From Mariprofundus erugo (GTDB taxonomy: Bacteria > Pseudomonadota > Zetaproteobacteria > Mariprofundales > Mariprofundaceae): a DNA stretch of 64,000 nucleotides. This document shows, in pieces, positions 35,190 to 43,032 of the stretch (its first letter is position 1; every line of letters starts with the position of its first letter). The stretch spans positions 124,001 to 188,000 of the forward strand of contig NZ_VBRY01000004.1 in NCBI RefSeq assembly GCF_005818865.1, read 5' to 3'. Both the position numbers and the translations under genes were made by a program. Under the pieces are notes generated by a model. That model ran no database searches. It saw only the letters and a program-made list of their open reading frames with translations, and was not told the DNA's origin.

Positions 35190-35764
35190 TTGATAGCCTC
35201 CTCTTTCTCTTTTCGGCCTGTGATCATCGACAGGGTCAGGTTTCGGCGCTGCAGCAGACTTTCAACCACCACACCAGCCAAATGCATTGCAATCAGATAC
35301 TGCAACAAATCAAGGCACCAGCCATGGATCTGCTGCAGCAGTATCTCGGTTTCAAAACTTGCGGAAGAAGCCCAGGGAGAAAACAGGCCAACCCCCATCT
35401 GCAAAGCAAGCAGCGCCATACCGCTGACCACCAGCACCAACAGCGATAGCAGCAACATATAGATCATCAGGCTGCCGATCGGCGTATGGCCAATATAGCG
35501 AGCAGCCTGCAGGCGAATCAGATCACCGGCATGGCCAACAAGCATGGACCATGTCGGCCGGAACATTTTGAACAGAGCATGCTTCTCACCGACAAAACCC
35601 CAGACCACCCTGTACAACAGCAGCCCGGCAATCACACTGCCGGCGATGATATGCAACCGGATATCCCGACCTTCCGCCCACCATGCGACAAAAAAGGCCG
35701 TGGCAAGCAACCAGTGAAACAGCCGAAGCGACAGATCCCATACCTCGATCATTTTTTCACGCAT
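35186..35764 (-). CDS. membrane cytochrome b (b561/NiFe-hydrogenase b type)
   Basis: The 192-residue protein has four membrane segments and the His pattern of the bacterial cytochrome b561 family: FHWLLATAFFVAWW, RLHIIAGSVIAGLLLYRVVWGFVGEKHA, PIGSLMIYMLLLSLLVLVVSGMALL and HGWCLDLLQYLIAMHLAGVV. It should feed electrons from the quinone pool to the periplasmic DHC and SHP proteins. It is the first gene of the operon, with GGAGG upstream of the ATG; an in-frame ATG at 35752 is also possible. Confidence 0.9.
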   Translation of the reverse strand: MREKMIEVWDLSLRLFHWLLATAFFVAWWAEGRDIRLHIIAGSVIAGLLLYRVVWGFVGEKHALFKMFRPTWSMLVGHAGDLIRLQAARYIGHTPIGSLMIYMLLLSLLVLVVSGMALLALQMGVGLFSPWASSASFETEILLQQIHGWCLDLLQYLIAMHLAGVVVESLLQRRNLTLSMITGRKEKEEAIK

Positions 35765-35925
35765 GGAGCTACACCTCCGGTCGTCTGCTTACATGGCGGC
35801 ATTCTGGCTATAAAATCTGAAATAAACCTGAACTCAATAGGGCTTTCCGATCGGACTGACAGAACGGATGCAATCAAAAGAAAAAGAGAGGAAGAAGCGG
35901 TTAAACAGTCATGGATGCGCAGATC

Positions 35926-35985
35926 CAAGGAGATGCTGATTTACTGCCCTCCTGGCAAAAAGGAGTTCGCAAAGGCAAAAGCGCG
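35926..35985 (+). repeat. dispersed intergenic repeat, copy 5 (truncated)
   Basis: Only the left end is kept: AAGGAGATGCTGATTTACTGCCCTCCTGGCAAAAAGGAGTTCGCAAAGGCAAAAGCG-type sequence, then it diverges. The 35765-36162 gap otherwise holds no gene that can be supported. Confidence 0.75.
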
Positions 35986-36162
35986 GAGTAATCGAGCGAT
36001 TCCGGACAGGCCATGGAAACACCGATCAATTCAGCCCCCGGAGCACGCACGGAGCCATAAATCAATGGGGCCATCATTGATTTTCAAATAAACTTATAAA
36101 GCAACCCCGTGCGGTTACCCTGGCAGTCGAATCTTTACCAGGATCCCACGCGGCTGATATGC

Positions 36163-36211
36163 CTTAAGGAGATGCTGATTAATTCGCTGGATTAATCAGC
36201 ATCTCCTTAAG
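36163..36211. repeat. perfect palindrome made of two repeat ends
   Basis: A 21-bp arm (CTTAAGGAGATGCTGATTAAT) is followed by a 7-nt loop (TCGCTGG) and its exact complement. The arms are the terminal sequence of the dispersed element, here head to head with nothing between. It ends 2 bp before the stop of the downstream cytochrome gene, so it could also act as a transcript end; no T-run follows. Confidence 0.85.
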
Positions 36212-36213
36212 CG

Positions 36214-36762
36214 TTACAGGCTGGATTCGTATTCGGCCACAGCCTTCATCTGATCTTCGCTTAACTTGCTGGCCACATCCCGCATCGTTTCATTGTCACG
36301 CGCCCCCGATTTAAAGGCCTTGAGCTGCTTGATCAGATAGGCTGATTTCTGCGTGGCAATTCGAGCGATATTCTCTCCGCCCAGCCCCTTGTCACCATGA
36401 CAGGCAAAACAGACCGAGGTAAAGATCTCTTTACCCTTGGCCGCCAGCGCCTTGTCAAAGGTATTCGCTGCCGGTGTAATCGTAGCATAATGAGCCGCAA
36501 CCACCTTGATATCATCATCACTGATGGCCTCAACCATCAGCGACATAGTGAAATCCTTGCGGGTTCCGGCCTTGAAATTTTTCACCTGATTAAAAATATA
36601 CTCGGCATTCTGTCCTGCCAGATTGGGAATATCCGGCGCACTGCTCGTCTCTACGCCATGGCAGCCGGAACAAACCTGTAGTTTTTTCTCTGCATCGGCA
36701 TAAGCCATCGAGGCCGGTAGCAACACCATTGCCCCGGCAATCATTTGCGTCATTCTTTTCAT
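36214..36762 (-). CDS. periplasmic diheme cytochrome c (c4-like)
   Basis: The protein (182 residues) has a signal peptide (MKRMTQMIAGAMVLLPASMAYA) and two class-I cytochrome c domains: CSGCHGVETSSAPDIPNLAGQNAEYIFNQVKNFKAG and CFACHGDKGLGGENIARIATQKSAYLIKQLKAFKSGARDNETMRDVASKLSEDQMKAVAEY. The P-x-L-x-G-Q and Y-L-I-K-Q-L signatures match cytochrome c4 and related electron carriers (cytochrome c553). Such carriers deliver electrons to a cytochrome oxidase. GGAGGAG lies just before the ATG. It stands alone; the palindrome of repeat ends adjoins its 3' end. Confidence 0.92.
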   Translation of the reverse strand: MKRMTQMIAGAMVLLPASMAYADAEKKLQVCSGCHGVETSSAPDIPNLAGQNAEYIFNQVKNFKAGTRKDFTMSLMVEAISDDDIKVVAAHYATITPAANTFDKALAAKGKEIFTSVCFACHGDKGLGGENIARIATQKSAYLIKQLKAFKSGARDNETMRDVASKLSEDQMKAVAEYESSL

Positions 36763-36931
36763 ATCGCACTCCTCCCCGTTGTTACTCTCCACGAGATTTT
36801 CTAAAACCAAATCAACACGTTGTCAATCTCAATAAAAGCATCGCTCAAATTGAAACAGGAGATCAGCTGCTGCTGCGCGCGCCCGTCAAACAGCACTTTC
36901 ATCCTCCACAGCGCATCGCTATACTTTTTCC

Positions 36932-38053
36932 ATGTCAGATCAGATGCCGACCGACATCCCGTTTCAGCACTCCAGCACCGGCACACTGGGGGTGGAAATG
37001 GAGTGGATGACCGTTGATCAGGGTAGCGGTGCACAAATTCCCGCGGCCCCCTTCGTATTTGAAGTCACCGGGTCATCTGCCCGCATCAAACCGGAATTGT
37101 TTACCTCAACGGTTGAGATCAACACCGACATTCATCACACCACCGCTGCCGCTATCGACCAGTTACAGGCATTATATAATCAGGTCAGCGATATGCTTGC
37201 CGGCCGACAGGCCGCCCTGCTCTCAACCGGTACCCATCCATTTTCTCACTGGCGTGATCAACAGATCAGTGATGACCCCCGTTATGGTCGTCTGCTTGAC
37301 CGGCTGCAATGGATGGCACGGCGCTTTAATATTTTCGGCATTCATGTGCATGTCGGTATGCCGGATGGTGACAGCTGTATTCATGCCATGAATCACCTGC
37401 TGCCTGTACTGCCGGTCTTTCTGGCGATCTCTGCCAATTCCCCGTTCTGGCACGGTGAAGATACCGGGCTGTCGGCCAGTCGCATCAAAATTTTCGAAGG
37501 CCTCAGCCAGGGAGGCATGCCCTTCTATTTTGAAAACTGGCGCGACTTCGAACACTGTGCCGGCCGCTTGCAGGCCACCGGCAGCATCGACTCGGTCCGT
37601 GATATCTGGTGGGAAATGCGTCCGCATCCGGATTTCGGCACCCTTGAGGTACGCATCGGCGATATGCCTGCCTGTCGCGATGATGCTGCAGCCTATATCG
37701 CCTATGTCCGGGCCGAAGCGATGGCTGCCCTGCATGCAGATGCGATTCCGCGCATCCACCCCTCGCTGATCCGGGAAAACCGCTGGCGCGCCTGTCGCTT
37801 CGGCATGCGTGCCACGATCATCGACCCGTTCACAGAAGAGCTGATCCCCGTTCTCGACTGGCTGGAAAAACGTCTGGAGCGACTGGACCAGTGCGGCATT
37901 GATCGAAGCGAACTTGCGCTGGTTGCCGGTCGCATGGACTGTTGGCGCAGCCATGGCGGTGGTGATGCCATACAACGGCATCTCTTTTCGCGCCAGTCAT
38001 CACTCCCGGATCTCGTCCGGGCAATACGTCTTCAGGATGGGTGGAACAGTTGA
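36932..38053 (+). CDS. ybdK: YbdK-type carboxylate-amine ligase (GCS2 family)
   Basis: The 373-residue protein belongs to the glutamate-cysteine ligase 2 family, which joins a carboxylate to an amine with ATP. Motifs are TLGVEMEWMTVDQGSG (metal/nucleotide Glu), KPELFTSTVEINTDIHHT, STGTHPFSHWRDQQISDDPRY, NIFGIHVHVGMPDGDSCIHAMNHLLPVLPVFLAISANSPFW, GRLQATGSIDSVRDIWWEMRPHPDFGTLEVRIGDMP and ALHADAIPRIHPSLIRENRWRACRFG. A TATACT at 36920-36925 is only 6 bp before the ATG and could give a nearly leaderless mRNA. It overlaps the M20 amidase gene, suggesting linked amide formation and cleavage. Confidence 0.88.
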   Translation: MSDQMPTDIPFQHSSTGTLGVEMEWMTVDQGSGAQIPAAPFVFEVTGSSARIKPELFTSTVEINTDIHHTTAAAIDQLQALYNQVSDMLAGRQAALLSTGTHPFSHWRDQQISDDPRYGRLLDRLQWMARRFNIFGIHVHVGMPDGDSCIHAMNHLLPVLPVFLAISANSPFWHGEDTGLSASRIKIFEGLSQGGMPFYFENWRDFEHCAGRLQATGSIDSVRDIWWEMRPHPDFGTLEVRIGDMPACRDDAAAYIAYVRAEAMAALHADAIPRIHPSLIRENRWRACRFGMRATIIDPFTEELIPVLDWLEKRLERLDQCGIDRSELALVAGRMDCWRSHGGGDAIQRHLFSRQSSLPDLVRAIRLQDGWNS

Positions 38054-39225
38054 AACCGTGCAGTGAAATCATCGATGCCATCATGCCGGAAATCATCCGG
38101 ATCCGTCAGTCCATGCACCGGGCCCCGGAACTCTCCGGTCAGGAGGAGAACACTGCAGCCATGGTCGCCGAACGCTGTCGTGCGATGGGATTGCGCGTCC
38201 GTGAACATGTCGGCGGCTTTGGCGTCATCGCAGAACTCATCACCGGTGAAAAGCGACCATGGCTTGCATTCCGTGCGGATATGGATGCCCTGCCGATTCA
38301 GGAGGGTGGCCAGAGCGGTAATCTTCCAGCTTATGCATCACAGGTTTGCAATGTCTCCCACAGTTGTGGCCACGATGCCCATACGGCCATCCTGCTGGGG
38401 ACTGCCATGACCCTGACAGCGATCAGGAACCGCCTGCAGCACAATATCGCGTTTGTTTTCCAGCCGGCTGAAGAGACATGTCAGGGGGCAGCTGCGATGT
38501 TGCGCGAAAACCTGTTCGGCAGCTATCAACCCGATCAGATCTATGCCCTGCATGTCTATCCGAGCCTCCCTGCCGGTGCCATTGGTATCCGGCGTGGTGC
38601 CATGTGTGCGGCTGCGGATATGTTTGATGTGGAAATCAGGGGCCGTGGTGGCCATGCTGCCCGTCCGCATGAATGCGTGGATGTGGTTCTGATTGCCAGC
38701 CATATCATTCAGTCCCTGCACCAGATCATCGGTCGCCGGGTTAACCCGCTGCACCCGGCTGTACTGACCATTGGTCAGATCCATGGTGGCCATGCCGGCA
38801 ATATCATCCCTGAATCCATCTGTTTTTCCGGCACCATCCGCAGTCTGCACAGCGGTGTACATGAAGAGATTCGCAGCCGTATGGATCAGGTGATCCGTCA
38901 GACTGCAGAAGCATGGGGTGCCACCGCCCGCTTCACCCTGCGCCAGGCAACACCGGTATTAAATAATCCTGCCGAGTTGATGGATCGTGCGGTCGCTCTG
39001 TTTCAGCAACATACTCCCGAGCTTGAGCTGATTGACATTCATGAGCCATCGATGGGAGGCGAAGATTTCGCCGAATTTCTTCACACCATTCCCGGCTGTC
39101 TCTTCCGTCTTGGCACCGGCAGCGGTCCTGAAACCCGTTACCCGCTGCATCACCCCTGTTTTGATATCGATGAGAGCGCAATGCGAAGCGGTATTGCCGC
39201 CTTCACCGCGCTGGCGCAACAGTAG
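38041..39225 (+). CDS. M20-family amidohydrolase (hippurate hydrolase/N-acyl amino acid type)
   Basis: The 394-residue zinc peptidase hydrolyses amide bonds of N-acyl or N-aryl amino acids. Motifs are FRADMDALPIQEGG, VSHSCGHDAHTAILLG (metal His/Asp), VFQPAEETCQGAAAM, ALHVYPSLPAGAIGIRRGAMCAAADMFDVEIRGRGGHAARPHECVD (lid domain) and SMGGEDFAEF. The start is GTG at 38041 or TTG at 38050, both overlapping ybdK; they are translationally coupled. The real substrate is unknown. It is followed by a converging kinase gene. Confidence 0.9.
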   Translation: MEQLKPCSEIIDAIMPEIIRIRQSMHRAPELSGQEENTAAMVAERCRAMGLRVREHVGGFGVIAELITGEKRPWLAFRADMDALPIQEGGQSGNLPAYASQVCNVSHSCGHDAHTAILLGTAMTLTAIRNRLQHNIAFVFQPAEETCQGAAAMLRENLFGSYQPDQIYALHVYPSLPAGAIGIRRGAMCAAADMFDVEIRGRGGHAARPHECVDVVLIASHIIQSLHQIIGRRVNPLHPAVLTIGQIHGGHAGNIIPESICFSGTIRSLHSGVHEEIRSRMDQVIRQTAEAWGATARFTLRQATPVLNNPAELMDRAVALFQQHTPELELIDIHEPSMGGEDFAEFLHTIPGCLFRLGTGSGPETRYPLHHPCFDIDESAMRSGIAAFTALAQQ

Positions 39226-39257
39226 CCCGGTCATTCTCCCCGATCATCTCAGCAGGC

Positions 39258-41042
39258 TCACTGCCCGGATTCAGCCCCGGACAGGGCCTGATGCAGGGTC
39301 ATGGCCAACTCGGAGGCAGAAAATGGTTTGGCAAGAATCATACTGTCAGGAGGAATGTCACCGGTGTGTATTTGATCTTCCGGGTCATATCCGGTGGCGA
39401 ATACAATCGGCAATTCAGGCACATGGCGTCTGAGTTCACGGGCCAGCCTTGCTCCCCGCATCCCCGGCATCACAATATCGGTCAGCACCAGTGACACCTC
39501 ATCGATATGTTGGCGGAACAACGCCAGCGCCTGTTCGCCATCAGTCACATCCATCACCCGATAGCCCATGCTCTCCAGAACCTCTCGGGTGGTGGCTAAC
39601 ACGCGCACATCATCATCAACCAGAAGAATGGTCCCACCCCCCTGCCACTCAGGATCGGCCATCACATCACTATTGTCGGGTGGTACATGCACCTCCTCAA
39701 CCAATGGAAAATAGAGATAGATACAGGTGCCCAGCCCCGATTCGCTGACGACATCCACAATACCCCCATGCATATTCACACTGCCAAACACCATCGCCAG
39801 CCCCAGGCCGGTACCCCGCCCAACCTCCTTGGTGGTAAAGAACGGTTCGAACACCCTGGCCATAATCTCCGGATCGATGCCGCATCCATTATCACATACG
39901 CTCAGGCGGGCCAGTGAGTGATGATGCAATTGAGGATGCTTATGAAGAAACGCTGCATCCGCCTTGAAAGGCCTCAGCGTGCAGGTAATTTTCGGGTGAT
40001 CGATTTTCTCCACGGCATCGCGAGCGTTCACCAGCAGATTCATCAGCACCTGCTGAATCTGATTGCAGTCGCCCAACACGGTGAGCGGAGAACGACACAC
40101 ATCGAATTTTAACTCGATGTTTTTATCAATGACATTGACTGCCAGAGAGCGCTCCGCTGACAACAGATCATTCAGTCGGAACGGCTGCATGACCACGTGA
40201 TCCTTGCGGGCAAATGCCAGCAACTGCCTGATCATGGCTGCCGAACGTCCGCCCAAATCCTCCAGACTATTCAGTCGTTTCAATGCATCCGGATTGTTTT
40301 TTGATGCCAGGCGGGCCAGATAGATGTTACTCATCATCGCAGCCAGCGTATTATTGAAGTTATGGGCAATCCCGCCTGCCAGGGTACCAATCGCCTCCAT
40401 CTTCTGTGACTGGATAAACTGGGACTCCATCTCCTGGCGCCGCACTTCGGAGATAAAACCTTGTCTGCGATAATATTCGGTCATATATCCACCGGCACTG
40501 CCGATCAACATCGCTGCCAACATATAAAACATATGCGCCGCAATAAAATTCGAAGCCATTTCGTTGACCGGCCAGAATGCGATAAACTCGATGACAAAAA
40601 TCAGCATGACCCTGGCTGACTGGGCTACATGAAGCCCTGAAACCAGCCAAACCCACATGATCATCAGGTATGCTTCCCCTGCCAGCGCCTCGATACCTCC
40701 GATCGTGCTCAGGTAGAGATGATCGGTCCAGGCAACAATAACAGTGCCTGCAATCATGCCGGTATGATAGCGCATTGAATCCAGACGCAAGCCGAACAGT
40801 ACCAGCAGAGAAAATACAACACCCTGCGTCACATGGATGATCCGGGCCTGAGTGGCAGCAGCGGCAGACAACACCTGCGAATCCAGAAAAGAGAAAATCA
40901 GATAAAGCAGAGCCGGCATCAAAAGGGCCAGACGCATCTGCAACTTGCGCGACGACTCGGTTGCAGCCAGGTAGCTGGCCTCCATGGCCACATCACTGAA
41001 TTCAAGCCCTGGTATTTTCAAGCCACCATCCTGATGCTCCAT
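39258..41042 (-). CDS. membrane hybrid histidine kinase
   Basis: The protein (594 residues) has about six N-terminal membrane segments (about 37-200), a histidine box LAGGIAHNFNNTLAAMMSNIYLARL, ATPase motifs (LMNLLVNARDAVEKIDHP, SVCDNGCGIDPEIM, GRGTGLGLAMVFGSVNMHGGIV) and a receiver (TILLVDDDVRVLATTREVLESMGY, phospho-Asp in LVLTDIVMPGMRG). It resembles NtrB-like hybrid kinases. The start is ATG at 41042; a GTG at 41045 adds one residue. No regulator with an output domain is next to it. Confidence 0.9.
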   Translation of the reverse strand: MEHQDGGLKIPGLEFSDVAMEASYLAATESSRKLQMRLALLMPALLYLIFSFLDSQVLSAAAATQARIIHVTQGVVFSLLVLFGLRLDSMRYHTGMIAGTVIVAWTDHLYLSTIGGIEALAGEAYLMIMWVWLVSGLHVAQSARVMLIFVIEFIAFWPVNEMASNFIAAHMFYMLAAMLIGSAGGYMTEYYRRQGFISEVRRQEMESQFIQSQKMEAIGTLAGGIAHNFNNTLAAMMSNIYLARLASKNNPDALKRLNSLEDLGGRSAAMIRQLLAFARKDHVVMQPFRLNDLLSAERSLAVNVIDKNIELKFDVCRSPLTVLGDCNQIQQVLMNLLVNARDAVEKIDHPKITCTLRPFKADAAFLHKHPQLHHHSLARLSVCDNGCGIDPEIMARVFEPFFTTKEVGRGTGLGLAMVFGSVNMHGGIVDVVSESGLGTCIYLYFPLVEEVHVPPDNSDVMADPEWQGGGTILLVDDDVRVLATTREVLESMGYRVMDVTDGEQALALFRQHIDEVSLVLTDIVMPGMRGARLARELRRHVPELPIVFATGYDPEDQIHTGDIPPDSMILAKPFSASELAMTLHQALSGAESGQ

Positions 41043-41328
41043 CACAGTGCAGTTTCATCAGGGACCATCTGCATAACTACGTCCCTGTAGCGATTCTGTT
41101 CAGCACGCAAAAAGTGTGATTATTTTCTATTTTCACCCAACCAGATGCGCCATAACCGGCACGGATTCTCCGGCTTGTTCGGCGCGTGCTTAGTCAAACT
41201 TAACGGAAGCAAGCGATCTATACCAGCTTTCCCTGTCTCGGCCGGGCTTCCTGTATCAGCTGATCATGTTTATCATTTTGGATGAGCTGAACTGCTATAT
41301 TCTGCAGTGGTTCAGCACGAGGCTGGCA
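41043..41328. other. gene-free gap between the hybrid kinase and batD
   Basis: This 286-bp gap sits downstream of the bat operon and upstream of the kinase. It contains a GC-rich segment around 41155-41190 but no hairpin with a T-run, no repeat copy and no supported gene. Confidence 0.5.
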
Positions 41329-43032
41329 TCAACGGGGATAGAGGCCGGGCAACAGCTCCTTTTCCGGCGCAGCCGTGACTCTGGCAAAATCATGCTGCTC
41401 AAATGCATGCAACAGCTCATGCCCCTGCCAATGCCCCTGATCGCGGCCATAAAGATGTTGTTGCAACTGGCCGATCTGCCCTGACAATGGTTCATCGCAC
41501 CGCTTCATCAACGCCGCCATCGCAGCGCCCGCTTCATCCGGCCAGCTTGCTGCCGCGAACTGCAGCAATGCCTGTTCACTGCCTCTGGCATCATTGTTTC
41601 TACAAGCATCGATCACCGCCCTGCGCGCAGCACGAACATCAGGGGATTGCTGTTTCACCATGGTCTGCCCGAGATGCGGACGACGCCTGCGGAATACCAT
41701 CCACAACAGCGTCAGTAACCAGCCGATGGTGCTGATGATCGCTACCGGCCGCCACCAGCCGGCATCACTGACAACGCGCTGAACAGGGGCAGCAGTGGCA
41801 GTCTCTGCCGGTTGTGATGAGCCGGGTAATTGCGGAGTCATGGCGGGGGCAGCTGCAACCGCGCCTTCGACCCTGAATGTACGGGGAGGCAGCGTGGCAT
41901 GCTCCACCTTCCCTGTGGCCACATTCCACCAGTCCAGCTCGATTTCCGGCAACATATAGGTACCCGGTTGCGTAGGCATCATCGCCACCTTCTCACGGCG
42001 CATACCGACGATACCATCTTCACCCTTATCATCACTCAGTGCCGGTTGATCAGGATATGCTTTCAGATGATCGGGAAGCAGTGAGGGAAGCGCGGGCAAC
42101 TGACTCGATGCCAGCCCCTCCGCCTTCACAGTCAGCGTGCGTGTGATCGGCTCCCCTGTTTTAAATACTTTTCCTTCAGGCCAATCCTCCGTTAACGTCA
42201 CATGCGTAGCCGGTAACCACTCCTTGCCATGCCAGCTGGCAGGCACCGGATCAACCTGTACGACCAGATGATTCGAGTGCGCCTGCAGCGGCCGCGTTGA
42301 CTGAAAAAAGGGTGAAAATCCGCCCCCGCCAGCGCCGGCCATGGTGACCGCATCCAGCTCAACCGGTGCAATTTCAATCTTGCCGCTCTGCTGTGGAAAC
42401 AGGGCATATTTTCTCTCGGTCACTTCCCAGCTGCGACCGTTCCTGTTCTGCTGATATTGACGGTCCTCCCCCAACCGTTCAATCACCGCATCCTTCACCT
42501 CAGGCTCGGTCAGCTGCGCCTGTGCCAGCGCCACACCCTGATAGACCCGGATGGTGACAATGACCTGCTGCTGAACCAGGGCATGATCGGGTTTGAGACT
42601 CATCTCAACCCAGACATCTCCATCCGGCTGCCCGCCCGCTCCCTGCCGCACCTCTGCCTTTGTCACCTCTATGGTTACGGCCGCCGTTTTCTCATGACCG
42701 ACAGCGATCGGAGGAATCACCAGTGTCCCGCTTGTGCGCGGGCGCAACACCAGTTGCCAGTTGGAGCTGCTATGCATCGAGCCGTTGGTGATGGTATAAG
42801 AGCTGCTGTGATTACGGGACAACAGCTCGAAATCCTTCTCAAGTACCGAGGTATCCGGCTCTCCACTCTGACTGCCACTGGTTTCAATCGTCAGATTCAC
42901 CGTCTCATCCTCAGCAATCGTATGGCGATCGACACTGGCGGTTACCGTTGCCATCGCGGAAGATGCCCATAGCAGCATGGCGGCTATCAGCCAGATGCAT
43001 CGTAACTGTTTATGGCCGAAGCATTTTACCAT
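41329..43032 (-). CDS. batD: BatD family oxygen-tolerance-type protein
   Basis: BatD is a large exported/membrane-anchored protein of the Bat (aerotolerance) operon. The 567-residue protein has a signal-like start (CIWLIAAMLLWASSAMATVTASVDRHTIAEDETVNLTIETSG), beta-rich domains, a proline-rich stretch, and a C-terminal membrane segment (ISTIGWLLTLLWMVFR). The C-terminal LPGLYPR is preceded by an ordered helical tail. ATG overlaps the stop of batB/C as ATGGTAA. The mechanism is unknown; Bat genes were first linked to oxygen tolerance in Bacteroides. It closes the operon. Confidence 0.9.
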   Translation of the reverse strand: MVKCFGHKQLRCIWLIAAMLLWASSAMATVTASVDRHTIAEDETVNLTIETSGSQSGEPDTSVLEKDFELLSRNHSSSYTITNGSMHSSSNWQLVLRPRTSGTLVIPPIAVGHEKTAAVTIEVTKAEVRQGAGGQPDGDVWVEMSLKPDHALVQQQVIVTIRVYQGVALAQAQLTEPEVKDAVIERLGEDRQYQQNRNGRSWEVTERKYALFPQQSGKIEIAPVELDAVTMAGAGGGGFSPFFQSTRPLQAHSNHLVVQVDPVPASWHGKEWLPATHVTLTEDWPEGKVFKTGEPITRTLTVKAEGLASSQLPALPSLLPDHLKAYPDQPALSDDKGEDGIVGMRREKVAMMPTQPGTYMLPEIELDWWNVATGKVEHATLPPRTFRVEGAVAAAPAMTPQLPGSSQPAETATAAPVQRVVSDAGWWRPVAIISTIGWLLTLLWMVFRRRRPHLGQTMVKQQSPDVRAARRAVIDACRNNDARGSEQALLQFAAASWPDEAGAAMAALMKRCDEPLSGQIGQLQQHLYGRDQGHWQGHELLHAFEQHDFARVTAAPEKELLPGLYPR

